A stretch of DNA of 64,000 nucleotides from Bog-159 sp050008575. Lineage in GTDB: Bacteria; Acidobacteriota; Terriglobia; Bryobacterales; Bryobacteraceae. The stretch is from positions 1 through 64,000 of the forward strand of contig JBEKMJ010000045.1 of NCBI GenBank assembly GCA_050008575.1. Reading direction: 5' to 3'. The position numbers were made by a program, and so were the translations under genes. Shown here piece by piece: positions 8,711 to 17,363 of this stretch; within the stretch, counting starts at the first letter, position 1; each line of letters opens with the position of its first letter. The notes beneath the pieces are model-generated. The model was not told the origin of the DNA. It ran no database searches and was given only the letters and a program-made list of their open reading frames with translations.

Positions 8711-11700
8711 CTAGCCCACATCGTCGAAATCGTCGCTATCCTCTTCGTGAGCCGGCTTCGCGCTGAGTTGAATCTCTGTCAGGTTGGCGGCCTTCAGCTC
8801 GCGGTTAATCGCCGCAATATCCGTCGATTTCAAGTTATTCCAGCGCTCCATTACCGCGGGATAGTCGCGCGCCAGCTTCGCCACAGCGGCCGATTGCGCG
8901 GCGGTGGGCGCGGCATCCGCGCTGTCGATTTCGCTGTAGAGCGCGGACGCCGAGCCGTTCACCGACACCAGGCCGGGCTCGGCGGGCGCAGGCCCGAATC
9001 CCCCGCCGCTACCCAACGCCGCCTTCACCTTCTTCCCCAGCGCGGCCAGATGCTCCGCCAACGGACCGGTGGCGTCATGCGCCAGCTTGTCGATTTGATC
9101 CCCGGCTGCACGCGCCTCCCGGATCGCTTCGGTGGTACGAGCCACCAGCTTAGCCAGTTGCTTCTCGGCCTCGTACTGCCGCTGCAAATCGGCGGGCAAC
9201 GTCTTCACGCGCGGGTCCATCTTTACCGTCAGGGGCGCGGTATACGCGTGTCCTTCGGCCGTGAGCTTCACGGTGTACACGCCGGGCAGCACACTGGGAC
9301 CCAGCGGCAGACGCGGCGTTTCGTGCGGCACCGCCGCGATGGGATACCCGTGCCGCAGCGACCCCGGAGGCATGCCGTGCAGATCCCAGATCCAGCGGTG
9401 CAGACCGGCGGTCGCCGGCAGGATGCGCGGCATGCGCAGCCACAAGGGCGGAATGCTTAGCGTCTTCAGATCGGCCTCGGTGACTTCGGGCGAATCCGCG
9501 CTCGAATAGCGCCGCACCGGTTTGCCGCCCGCATCCAGGATTTCCAGCGTCACGGGACTCGCCGCAGGCTGGGCCAGATAGTAATCGATCACCGCCCCAT
9601 CCGGCGGATTCTCCGCCAGCGGCTCATCCGGCGGCAGGGGCGTGTCGGTATTCGTATCGCGGCGCACGCGGTAGGCGGGAGTGGGGCGCCCGATCCAGGC
9701 GGGCGATTGCATCGCCTTTTCGTTGAATTGCCGCAAGGGAGCGATGTCGTCCAGAATCCAGAACGACCGCCCATGGGTCGCCACGATCAAGTCGCTGCCG
9801 TGAATCCACAGGTCGCGCATGGAAGTGTGCGGTAAGTTGAATTGCAGCGATTGCCAATGGTCTCCATCGTCGAACGACACCCACACGCTGGTCTCGCTGC
9901 CGGCGAACAGCAGCCCCTTGCGCACGGGGTCTTCGCGCACCGTATCGATGGGAGCGTCGTTGGGCAACCCGGCGGCGATCGGCTGCCAGGTCTGGCCGCG
10001 GTCGTGCGTGCGGTAGATGTAGGGCGCCAGATCGTCCACGCGGAAGCGGCTCACCGAAGCGTAGGCGGACTTGTCGTCGAAATGCGACGCCTCCAGTTGC
10101 GTGACCTTGCTCCATGGCGTTAGCGCCGGCGGCGTCACGTCCTTCCAGTTCTTGCCGCCGTCCGCGGTGGTCCAGATCAGCCCTTCGTCGGTGCCGGCCC
10201 AGATGGTGTCGATGTTGTACGATGACGGCGCCAGCGCGTAGACTACGCCGCGTTGCTTGTCGGCGCCAGGATCTTTGGCGGCCATGCCGCCGAGGCTTGC
10301 GGGAATCCCAGGGTGCGGACGCGTCAGATCGGGACTGATGGTCTGCCAGGTGTGCCCGCCATCCGTGGTTTTGAAGACCACGTTGGCCGCGTAGAAAAGC
10401 ACGCGCGGATCGATAGGCGAGAACATGATGGGCTGCGTGCGGTCCGCGCGATACTGTCCGGCGGCCGGCGGCGCGGGCGTGACGATTTCAACCTGGCCCG
10501 TGCCGCGGTGCCATTTCGACACCTGGCCGCGCCCCGCGCCATACACGACGTCGGGATCGCGCGGATCGGGCGCCACGTAGCCGTATTCAATGACGCCCAC
10601 GGGATGCCATTCGCGAAACGTGATCACGCCGTCGTTGCCGCGGCTGGACACGCACACCGACCCGCTTTCCTGTTGCCCGGCGCAAACCCGGTAAGGAAAC
10701 GCATTGTCGGCCACGGCGTGATAGAGTTGCGCGGTCGGCTGGTTGTACCAGGAACTCCAGGTGCGCCCGCGGTTCACGCTGACCAGCGCGCCCTGGTCGC
10801 CCACCAGCAGGATAATATCCGGGTTGTTCGGATTAATCCAGATATTCTGATAGTCGTCGCCGCCGGGCGCGCCTTTGATGCCGGTCCAAGTCTGGCCGCC
10901 GTCGGTCGACCGCCAGGTGACGATACTCGCGCTGTACAGGGTATCGGCGTCCTTGGGATCGACGCGCGGCACCGGCAGATCGCCGCCGCCGATGCGATTG
11001 GCGGGACGGGCATCCGTGGTGGCGCGACGCCAGTTCTCGCCGGCGTCGTCGGAGCGGTAGATGCCCACTTCGCGGCCCGCTGCCACGCTGGCGTAGAGGC
11101 GGCGCGGGTCGCTGGGCGCGACCGCCACGTAGGCCTGCTCCACCGCCGGAAGACCCTCAGTCAACTTGTGCCAAGTCTTGCCGCCGTCGGTTGATTTGAA
11201 GATGCCGCCGTGTGTTCCGCTGTATTCGTTGCCGAATTCCCAAGGGCCTTCGCGCGCTTCCCACAGCGACGCATAGAGGACGTCGGGATTGGAAGGGTCC
11301 ATGGCGATGTCGGAAGCGCCGGTATTCTGGTCGACGTAAAGCACCTTCTGCCAGTTCTGGCCGCCGTCGGTTGAGGCAAAAATACCACGCTCTTCGTTGG
11401 GCCCGTAGGGATGGCCCAGCACGGCGGCGAACAGGCGGTTCGGGTCGCGCGGGTCCACGGCCAGCGCCGGAATCTGCCGGCCGTCGCGCAAGCCCAGGTG
11501 TGTCCAGGTCTGTCCCGCGTCGGTGGATTTATAGATGCCGTCGCCTACCGACAAATCGGGGCGCTGCAAGCCTTCGCCGCTGGCCACGTAGACGATGTTG
11601 GGATCGGAAGGCGCGACGGCGATCGCGCCGATGGACCCGGTGGGCTGGCTATCGAAGATGGGGGTCCAGGTTCGGCCGTAGTCGTCGGATTTCCAGACGC

Positions 11701-11893
11701 CGCCGTTGACTTGGCCCATGTAAAACAGATTGGGCTGGCCGGGCACGCCGGCGCAGGCGCGCGTGCGTCCGCCGCGGAAGGGTCCGATGCTGCGCCAGTG
11801 CAGATCGTGGAAAAGCTCCGGGGCGATCTGTTGCGCGCCGGCCACGCAGGCAAGAACGAAAGGAAGGACGCGCCGTACCCAAGTCGATGTCAT
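8711..11893 (-). CDS. large secreted BNR/Asp-box (VPS10/sortilin-like) beta-propeller protein
   Basis: About 1060 residues with a signal peptide (VLPFVLACVAGAQ). It contains many Asp-boxes of the S/T-x-D-x-G-x-T-W type: KSDDYGRTWTPIF, KSTDAGQTWTHL, ASTDGGQNWQKV, KSTDGGKTWHKL, RSTDGGQTWTGI, KTTDGGHTWQTI and RTHDRGQTWQPI. This gives one or two propellers of the kind found in sortilin-like domains and secreted glycosidases. The C-terminal 300 residues are different: a beta-sandwich-like stretch and a helical segment with LVARTTEAIREARAAGD. No glycosidase active site was identified. The frame opens upstream to 12001, but those 36 residues translate repeat R4, so ATG 11893, preceded by AGGAGG with very short spacing, was chosen. 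Confidence 0.85.
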   Translation of the reverse strand: MTSTWVRRVLPFVLACVAGAQQIAPELFHDLHWRSIGPFRGGRTRACAGVPGQPNLFYMGQVNGGVWKSDDYGRTWTPIFDSQPTGSIGAIAVAPSDPNIVYVASGEGLQRPDLSVGDGIYKSTDAGQTWTHLGLRDGRQIPALAVDPRDPNRLFAAVLGHPYGPNEERGIFASTDGGQNWQKVLYVDQNTGASDIAMDPSNPDVLYASLWEAREGPWEFGNEYSGTHGGIFKSTDGGKTWHKLTEGLPAVEQAYVAVAPSDPRRLYASVAAGREVGIYRSDDAGENWRRATTDARPANRIGGGDLPVPRVDPKDADTLYSASIVTWRSTDGGQTWTGIKGAPGGDDYQNIWINPNNPDIILLVGDQGALVSVNRGRTWSSWYNQPTAQLYHAVADNAFPYRVCAGQQESGSVCVSSRGNDGVITFREWHPVGVIEYGYVAPDPRDPDVVYGAGRGQVSKWHRGTGQVEIVTPAPPAAGQYRADRTQPIMFSPIDPRVLFYAANVVFKTTDGGHTWQTISPDLTRPHPGIPASLGGMAAKDPGADKQRGVVYALAPSSYNIDTIWAGTDEGLIWTTADGGKNWKDVTPPALTPWSKVTQLEASHFDDKSAYASVSRFRVDDLAPYIYRTHDRGQTWQPIAAGLPNDAPIDTVREDPVRKGLLFAGSETSVWVSFDDGDHWQSLQFNLPHTSMRDLWIHGSDLIVATHGRSFWILDDIAPLRQFNEKAMQSPAWIGRPTPAYRVRRDTNTDTPLPPDEPLAENPPDGAVIDYYLAQPAASPVTLEILDAGGKPVRRYSSADSPEVTEADLKTLSIPPLWLRMPRILPATAGLHRWIWDLHGMPPGSLRHGYPIAAVPHETPRLPLGPSVLPGVYTVKLTAEGHAYTAPLTVKMDPRVKTLPADLQRQYEAEKQLAKLVARTTEAIREARAAGDQIDKLAHDATGPLAEHLAALGKKVKAALGSGGGFGPAPAEPGLVSVNGSASALYSEIDSADAAPTAAQSAAVAKLARDYPAVMERWNNLKSTDIAAINRELKAANLTEIQLSAKPAHEEDSDDFDDVG

Positions 11894-11908
11894 CCCTCCT
11901 ATTATGCC

Positions 11909-12099
11909 GTGGGGCAGAGCTCCAGGTCTGCGCGGGTCCTCCAGGACCCGCTCTTGGGCGAGCTTCGCTCGCCTGTGTCGGCAGGAGTGCCGACACGGCA
12001 CGCACGAGTGCGTGCGCCACGAGGGCTACCCCAACTGAAATGGCCAATCTCCAGGGGCGAGCTTCGCTCGCCTTTCACAGGCTGAAGCCTGTGCCACCA
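11909..12099. repeat. mini-hairpin element R4 (two clusters)
   Basis: Cluster one (11909-12020) begins GTGGGGCAGAGCTCCAGGTC, continues GCGGGTCCTCCAGGACCCGC, GGGCGAGCTTCGCTCGCC, a GTCGGCAGGAGTGCCGAC hairpin, and ends with the GGCACGCACGAGTGCGTGCG module of R1. Cluster two (12053-12099) has GGCGAGCTTCGCTCGCC and ACAGGCTGAAGCCTGT. Together they fill the space upstream of the BNR gene and downstream of the KAS III-like gene. Confidence 0.8.
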
Positions 12100-12112
12100 A
12101 ATGGCCAAGCTC

Positions 12113-13072
12113 CTACCACCTATATAAACACGCGCCCCAAGTCCAACCTGCGCCGATGGCCGCGAATAAAAGCACATCGCCTTCTTGGATCAATCCGCGC
12201 CGGTTCACCTGGTCGAGCAGCAGCGGGACCGATGCGCCGGCCGTGTTCGCGCACGATTCCAGATTGGTCTGCATGCGGGAATAAGGGATGCCGAGCAGTT
12301 CCGCGGTGCGCTTCAGCACGTGCGCCGAGGCTTGGTGCGGAAAAATCATCGAAACGTCATCCAGCCCCAGTTCGTTCAAACAGAGAATCTCCCGGATACA
12401 TTCGGGCAGGATGGTGGTCGCCGTTTCATAAACCGCTTTCCCGTTCATGGTGAAGCAGGCATCTTCCGGGCGGACCGTGAAATGGTCCATCCCCCCGCCA
12501 TCGGCGCGCAGAATGCTCGAGAACAGGCCGTTCTCCCGTGCGTTCCTCTCCAGCACCACGGCGCCGGCGCCATCCCCGAAAAAGGTGCAGTTGCGGTGGT
12601 TCCAGTCCGTGATTTTGGAGAAAGTATCGGCGCCAACCACCAGCACATGATCGTATGTTCCGTTCTGCACGAACTGGCCGGCGATGGTGACGCCGTAGAC
12701 AAACCCCGAACACACCGCGGCCACATCGAACGCGGCGCAGTGGTTGCCTATGCCCATCTTGTACTGCGCCATGCATGCCGCCGAGGGTGCCTTGCGGTCG
12801 GGCGTCGACGTGGCCACGATCACCAGGTCGATTTCATCTGGTTCAAGCCCGGCCGCGGCGATCGCTTTCAGACCGGCGCAGGCAGCCAGATCCGAAGTAT
12901 ATTCGTCCGGCTCCGCGATGTGCCGCTGCCGAATCCCCAGCGTTTCTAAGATCCACTCCGGAGAGGTGGGCAAAGTTCCCACCACCTCTTCGTTTCTCAG
13001 GATCTTGGCCGGAACATACGAACCGGTCGATTTGATACCGACACTATCGAAGTGGTTGTTCTTGGTTCTCAT
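12113..13072 (-). CDS. 3-oxoacyl-ACP synthase III-like (FabH-type) thiolase-fold enzyme
   Basis: A 319-residue protein with a complete KAS III triad: C121 in AAVCSGFVYG, H246 in MIFPHQASAHVL and N276 in ESCANTAGASVPLLLD. FabH condenses acyl-CoA with malonyl-ACP to start fatty acid synthesis; relatives in this fold make other C-C or C-O bonds in secondary lipids. No fab genes flank it, so a stand-alone or specialised condensing role is likely. The CANTAGAS block differs slightly from the usual GNTSAAS. GGAGAAG sits just before the ATG. It is 7 kb from the megasynthase and separated by unrelated genes, so a link is speculative. Confidence 0.82.
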   Translation of the reverse strand: MRTKNNHFDSVGIKSTGSYVPAKILRNEEVVGTLPTSPEWILETLGIRQRHIAEPDEYTSDLAACAGLKAIAAAGLEPDEIDLVIVATSTPDRKAPSAACMAQYKMGIGNHCAAFDVAAVCSGFVYGVTIAGQFVQNGTYDHVLVVGADTFSKITDWNHRNCTFFGDGAGAVVLERNARENGLFSSILRADGGGMDHFTVRPEDACFTMNGKAVYETATTILPECIREILCLNELGLDDVSMIFPHQASAHVLKRTAELLGIPYSRMQTNLESCANTAGASVPLLLDQVNRRGLIQEGDVLLFAAIGAGWTWGACLYRW

Positions 13073-13095
13073 GGCTTCTCCGTCCGTGGGCCGTG

Positions 13096-13216
13096 GTGGG
13101 GCAGGACTCCAGACCTGCGCGGGTTCTCCAGAACCCGCTCTTGGCGAGCGCGACTGGCGAGTGCAACTCGCCTAAGCCGGCTGAAAGCCGGCTGCGGGCA
13201 ACATTGCCCGCCCCAC
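13096..13216. repeat. mini-hairpin element R5 with terminal inverted repeats
   Basis: It opens GTGGGGCAGGACTCCAGACC and closes GGGCAACATTGCCCGCCCCAC, with internal palindromes GCGGGTTCTCCAGAACCCGC, GGCGAGTGCAACTCGCC and GCCGGCTGAAAGCCGGC. Its end is three bases from the stop codon of the Panacea-type gene and its start lies just upstream of the KAS III-like gene. Confidence 0.8.
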
Positions 13217-13218
13217 AG

Positions 13219-13767
13219 CTACGCGAGGATGCGTTCGACCAGCGCTATGGACTCCAACTCTTCTTCTATGGCGGAGATTTCCGTCTCGGTCTTGTGCGCG
13301 GCGCTGAGGATATCACGGTACTCGATGGGCCGCGCGCCGCCATCCGGACAGGTCCATTCGGGAAGGCCGTAGGTGTAGTCCACGATGGCCCATCGGCTGT
13401 CCTGGCCGTGCTGCCGGAACACCTCGTCGATCAGTTGTTCCTCGGCGGGGGAGAGTTCGGCGCTGCCGGGATCGCCAACCAAACGAACTTCATAATCTTC
13501 CGGTTCGGAAATGAACTTGCCCCAGATTTTGACGGAATTCGGCGACGGCTCATTCCGAATCAGATCGTAGATCCGGCTCAACACCGGTCCGGAGTCCATC
13601 GAAAGGTAGCAATCGGTGGTGACCGGCCGTCCCCAGCGAATGAGGGCTTCGCGATCCGCCAGGTAAAGAAGCTTGATGAGCTTGATGTAGCTCATCGGTC
13701 CACCGCGAAGCCGGAGAAGCCGGGCGGCCGCCTGGGTCGCCTTGGCCTCGTTAAACAGCAGCTTCAT
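13219..13767 (-). CDS. Panacea-domain (SocA/DUF4065-like) protein, possible antitoxin
   Basis: A 182-residue soluble protein. It starts LLFNEAKATQAAARLLRLRG and continues YIKLIKLLYLADREALIRWG, the conserved helical opening of the Panacea/SocA family, with the typical SGPVLSRIYDLI block after it. SocA in Caulobacter is a proteolytic-adaptor antitoxin, and many Panacea proteins neutralise diverse toxins. No small toxin gene with credible coding features lies on either side, so the antitoxin role is unproven here. The gene is flanked downstream by repeat R5 and upstream by a 319-base non-coding stretch. Confidence 0.72.
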   Translation of the reverse strand: MKLLFNEAKATQAAARLLRLRGGPMSYIKLIKLLYLADREALIRWGRPVTTDCYLSMDSGPVLSRIYDLIRNEPSPNSVKIWGKFISEPEDYEVRLVGDPGSAELSPAEEQLIDEVFRQHGQDSRWAIVDYTYGLPEWTCPDGGARPIEYRDILSAAHKTETEISAIEEELESIALVERILA

Positions 13768-14086
13768 ATTGTCACCTTGCGCGGTCTATTAAGGTCTAGT
13801 ATATCCTAATACCTTGTTCTGGCGGGTTTTTATGATTGGACCCGATCGTCCCACACGGCGGTGGTTGGTGATGAAGATCACGCTGCGCGCCCGCCGCATT
13901 CCCGGCGCTTGTGTGTGCGTGCGCATAATCCCCATTTGGCGCGCGGACGTGCGTGAATTGCCCCAAAATTCTCTACATTTCCGCTTCGGCCGCGCCACAA
14001 ACTAAATAGTTGCCGCGATCCTGCGGTGGACCGAGAAATGCAGGCAAGCGAACGTTAATCAAACGCTGTGCTAGTGGAGGCAGGTT
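13768..14086. other. divergent intergenic region
   Basis: The region lies between the divergent Panacea gene and the small gene at 14087. It is AT-richer just upstream of the Panacea gene (TATATCC, TAATACC), which is probably where its promoter lies. No gene, RNA or repeat was recognised. Confidence 0.45.
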
Positions 14087-14392
14087 ATGTCCGCTGACGA
14101 GACGGGACGGTGTTTCGATTCGATCGAGAGCGCGCAGGATTTCATGAAAGTCCTGGCCGACACGATTCTGGATGCGATGAAGGACCTCGATGGCGATCGG
14201 CACGCGGCGGCGCAGGATGGCGAGCCGCGCCGCGCGCAGGCTATCGAACTGGCGATCTTCAAGCTGAAGACGCTCAGCTGCCACATCCACAAGAGCCGCA
14301 TCGTCTTGAACGATCTGCGGACGGTGCGGCGCCTCATTCTGAACGAGCGCCAGCCGAAGGAACGCGCGATGGCTGCCGCGGGGTCGTTTTGA
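14087..14392 (+). CDS. small helical protein of unknown function
   Basis: A 101-residue soluble, mostly helical protein. It is acidic at the start (DSIESAQDFMKVLADTI) and rich in Arg later (HIHKSRIVLNDLRTVRRLIL). No known domain was recognised. GTGGAGGCAGGTT precedes the ATG with good Shine-Dalgarno spacing, and codon use looks like that of its neighbours, which supports a real gene. It lies upstream of, and in the same direction as, the ETF operon, but a separate promoter-like palindrome lies between them, so co-transcription is not implied. Confidence 0.55.
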   Translation: MSADETGRCFDSIESAQDFMKVLADTILDAMKDLDGDRHAAAQDGEPRRAQAIELAIFKLKTLSCHIHKSRIVLNDLRTVRRLILNERQPKERAMAAAGSF

Positions 14393-14403
14393 GGCGGCGG
14401 ACG

Positions 14404-14449
14404 TAGCTTTATAACAGACATTGAGGTATAATACTACGTAATACCTCAA
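14404..14449 (+). promoter_or_regulatory. putative promoter with operator palindrome for the ETF operon
   Basis: A 9-bp inverted repeat, TTGAGGTAT...ATACCTCAA, with an 11-base spacer lies at 14421-14449. A perfect -10 hexamer TATAAT (14427-14432) overlaps its left arm. The -35 region 17 bases upstream (TAGCTT) is poor. A repressor dimer bound here would cover the -10, consistent with a regulated promoter for the oxidation operon that starts 69 bases downstream. Confidence 0.5.
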
Positions 14450-14517
14450 CAGCCAAATGGCCGCCGCCGCCCCGTTGCGGTGCCGGTCGAGGCTCGTCCC
14501 GAAAGTTGGAGAAAGGT

Positions 14518-16575
14518 ATGGCCGAGGCAATTCAGTCGCCCGCACAGGCGACCTTCTGGTTCGTACAAGGCCGCGTCCTGTTCTGGCTGATTAATCTGCT
14601 GGGCTCGGCGTGCTTCGCATACATAGTGGCTAAACGCCTGACGCCGCTCATGCGGGGCCAGCGCGACATGCGCTTCGACCGGCCCCTGATGCGGCTGGGC
14701 AGGCTCCTGAAATTCTGGTTTGGGCAGTGGAGACATCCACGTTATCTCGCCGCGGGGATCATTCATATTCTGCTTTTCTCCGGCTTCATTGTTTTGGTGA
14801 TGCACACCTTCGCCCTGCTCGCGATGGGAACCTCGGGGCGTCATGCCGCAGCCGCGGCGGCGGGCGGCCTCTACGGCGCAATCTCCGACTACGCGGCCAC
14901 CGTCGTCTTCCTCTGCATGATCGTCGCCATCGTGCGGCGTTTACTCAAGCCGGCGCGTTACGCAGTGCCGGCGAAGTACGGCAAAGCCCATACCGCGGAT
15001 GCCATCTTCCTGCTGGCGCTGATCGCCGTTCTCATGGCCGCCGACAGCGTTTTCGAGGCCAGCCACGCCGTCGCCGTCCGCGAGTCGTTGCCGGTGATTT
15101 CGCTGGCGTGGATGCTCGAAGGCGCATTGGCGGCGGCTCCTCTGGCGGTGCTTTCAAACCTGTATCTGGGCGCATACCTGGTCCACGAGCTGTCCTTCTT
15201 TTTCCTGCTCTGCTATCGGCCGTTCGGAATCCAGTTTCACGTAGAGACTTCCCTGTTCAGCGTTTACTTCGCGAAGCTGGACCGCGGCACCGTCAAGCCC
15301 GTGCGCTGGGGCGTTCCCGACGGCCAACTCGACCAGGTGCAATCCTTCGGCGTAAAAACCTTCGAAGACTTCACCTGGAAGCACATGCTGGATTTCTATT
15401 CTTGCGCCGATTGCGGCCGCTGCTCGGACCAGTGCCCGGCCAACGCCGTGGGCCGGCCGTTGTCGCCCCGGTTCCTCACGATCAAGGCGCGCGAATACGC
15501 CTTCGAGCATTATCCGGTCTGGGGGCGCGCGCACAACGGCCATCCCAGCCAGCCGCTGATCGGCGGAATTTATTCGGAAGATGAAATCTGGTCGTGCACC
15601 ACGTGCGGCGCGTGCGAGGCGGAATGCCCGCTGCTGATCGAATACATCGACAAAATCGTGGACTTACGGCGCGGCATGGTGGAGGACGGCCAGGTGCCGC
15701 AATCCCTGCAAAAGCCGCTGAAAGCCCTAGAGAGCCGCGGAAATCCTTTCGGCAAAATGGAAAAGAAAAAGGCCGATTGGGTGAAGGCCAAGGATTTTCA
15801 GCAAACCTGCAACGTCCGGATCCTGAACGGCGAGCACAATACCGAGACGCTGTACTTCGTCGACAGCATCACCTCCTACGACGACCGTATCCAGGCCATC
15901 GGGCGCGCCACTGCCAGTATTCTCGACAGGTCGGGCGAGAATTTCGGCATCCTGGGGGCTGTTGAAAAAGACAGCGGTCACGACGTCCGGCGCTTCGGCG
16001 AAGAGACCCTGTTCATGGCCTTGCGCGAACACAACACGGAAGCCATTAAGGCGTCTGGCGTCCAGCGGATCGTAACTTCCGATCCGCATGCCTACAACGC
16101 GCTGAAGCACGACTATAAGGACGTTCCGCCAGTCGAGCACATCAGCGAAGTCATCGCGCGAAAGGTGCATGCGGGCGACATCCAATTGAAACCGCTGCCT
16201 GACGGAAAAGAAGGCGGGCGCGACGTTTACACCTACCACGATCCTTGCTACCTGGGCCGGCACAACGGAATCTACGACGCTCCGCGCGAAGTGCTGGATG
16301 CGATTCCCGGATTGCAGCGCGTGGAGATGCCGCGCTCGCGGGATCGGTCCTTCTGTTGCGGCGGCGGCGGGCTGGCGTTGTTCTACGAGCCGAAAGAAGA
16401 TCAGCGCATGGGCGTGAAGCGAGTACAAATGGCCGCCGAGGCCGGAGCCAATGTAATTGTTACCGCCTGCCCGTTCTGCATGGTGAACATGGAAGACGCC
16501 ATCAAGGTGGCGGGCATGGAAGGCAAGATGACCGCCATCGACCTGACGGAACTGGTCGAGAAACAGATGAGGTGA
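14518..16575 (+). CDS. membrane FeS ETF:quinone oxidoreductase (EMO-type, HdrDE-like)
   Basis: A 685-residue protein. The N-terminal 240 residues hold about six membrane helices like the cytochrome b/NarI-type HdrE domain. Then come two [4Fe-4S] motifs, CADCGRCSDQCP (C296 on) and CTTCGACEAECP (C360 on), and two CCG domains: one with DPCYLGRHNGIYDAPR and RSFCCGGGG, the other ending TACPFCMVNME. This layout matches the ETF:(methyl)menaquinone oxidoreductases that pass electrons from reduced ETF into the quinone pool during acyl-CoA oxidation. The etfBA and acyl-CoA dehydrogenase genes directly downstream fit that role. The frame could begin at TTG 14506, but ATG 14518 with GGAGAAAGG upstream was chosen. 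Confidence 0.85.
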   Translation: MAEAIQSPAQATFWFVQGRVLFWLINLLGSACFAYIVAKRLTPLMRGQRDMRFDRPLMRLGRLLKFWFGQWRHPRYLAAGIIHILLFSGFIVLVMHTFALLAMGTSGRHAAAAAAGGLYGAISDYAATVVFLCMIVAIVRRLLKPARYAVPAKYGKAHTADAIFLLALIAVLMAADSVFEASHAVAVRESLPVISLAWMLEGALAAAPLAVLSNLYLGAYLVHELSFFFLLCYRPFGIQFHVETSLFSVYFAKLDRGTVKPVRWGVPDGQLDQVQSFGVKTFEDFTWKHMLDFYSCADCGRCSDQCPANAVGRPLSPRFLTIKAREYAFEHYPVWGRAHNGHPSQPLIGGIYSEDEIWSCTTCGACEAECPLLIEYIDKIVDLRRGMVEDGQVPQSLQKPLKALESRGNPFGKMEKKKADWVKAKDFQQTCNVRILNGEHNTETLYFVDSITSYDDRIQAIGRATASILDRSGENFGILGAVEKDSGHDVRRFGEETLFMALREHNTEAIKASGVQRIVTSDPHAYNALKHDYKDVPPVEHISEVIARKVHAGDIQLKPLPDGKEGGRDVYTYHDPCYLGRHNGIYDAPREVLDAIPGLQRVEMPRSRDRSFCCGGGGLALFYEPKEDQRMGVKRVQMAAEAGANVIVTACPFCMVNMEDAIKVAGMEGKMTAIDLTELVEKQMR

Positions 16576-16577
16576 GT

Positions 16578-17363
16578 ATGGAAATTTTGGTCTGCACCCG
16601 AAGGGTACCCGACACTTCGGAAAACGAAATCGAGATGAACGGCGCCGGGAACGACATCGAACGCGACGATCTCGTCTATTCGGTGAACGAAGCGGACAAC
16701 TACGCGGTGGAAGAAGCGCTGGAGATCGTGGAGCGAACCGGCGGCATCGTGACGGTGGTCACGGTCGGCGGCGAAGACGACGAAGAGATCCTGCGCCGGG
16801 AGATGGCCATGGGGGCCAAGAATGGCGTGCTGCTCTCCGACGATGCTTTCAGCGGAGCGGACGGCAAAGGCATTGCGACGATCCTGGCGGCCTTCGTCAA
16901 AAAAGGCCATTACGACCTGATCCTGACCGGAGTCCAAGCCGAGGACGGCGCGGCGCAAGTAGGCGGCATGCTGGCGGCGATGCTGGACTATCCGTTTGCG
17001 TCGCTGGTGAATTCGATCGAAGTCGCGCCGGGCAAATTGAAAATCGCCCGGGAAATCGAAGGCGGCAACAAGGAGATCAACGAAATCGACCTCCCGTGCG
17101 TGCTCTCGATTCAGACCGGCATCAACGAACCGCGTTATGTCGGCATGCGCGGCATCCGGCAGGTGGCTTCGGTGCCCATTCCAACATTCGGCGCGGTCGA
17201 ACTGGGACTAAACGGCAACGCCGGAGCCGCGGGCGCGAAGGTGCGGCGGGTGGACTATTTCACGGCGCCCGAAGGCAAAGGGGCCGAGATGCTGGAAGGC
17301 AGCACGGAAGCCATCGTCGATAGCCTGATTGAGCTCCTGAAAGCCAAAGGAGGGTTGAATTAA
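16578..17363 (+). CDS. etfB: electron transfer flavoprotein, beta subunit
   Basis: A 261-residue protein that begins MEILVCTRRVPDTSENEIEM and carries LVYSVNEADNYAVEEALEI and LILTGVQAEDGAAQVGGMLA, the ETF-beta domain signatures. With EtfA it forms the soluble carrier that takes electrons from acyl-CoA dehydrogenase and hands them to the membrane oxidoreductase. It starts two bases after the upstream stop with GAGGTGAG as ribosome site, so translation is probably coupled. Whether it belongs to a bifurcating group cannot be decided by eye. Confidence 0.88.
   Translation: MEILVCTRRVPDTSENEIEMNGAGNDIERDDLVYSVNEADNYAVEEALEIVERTGGIVTVVTVGGEDDEEILRREMAMGAKNGVLLSDDAFSGADGKGIATILAAFVKKGHYDLILTGVQAEDGAAQVGGMLAAMLDYPFASLVNSIEVAPGKLKIAREIEGGNKEINEIDLPCVLSIQTGINEPRYVGMRGIRQVASVPIPTFGAVELGLNGNAGAAGAKVRRVDYFTAPEGKGAEMLEGSTEAIVDSLIELLKAKGGLN

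Noticed and set aside
8403..8714. Overlapping short frames on both strands in R3
   Set aside because: They translate the palindromes, so are open on both strands by symmetry.
10253..11194. Long open frame on the plus strand inside the BNR gene
   Set aside because: Antisense shadow of a high-GC gene; no domain, start site or codon bias of its own.
13814..14005. Plus-strand short frame beside the Panacea-type gene as its toxin
   Set aside because: Arg-rich composition from GC skew, weak start and no toxin-like fold; not enough to call a partner.
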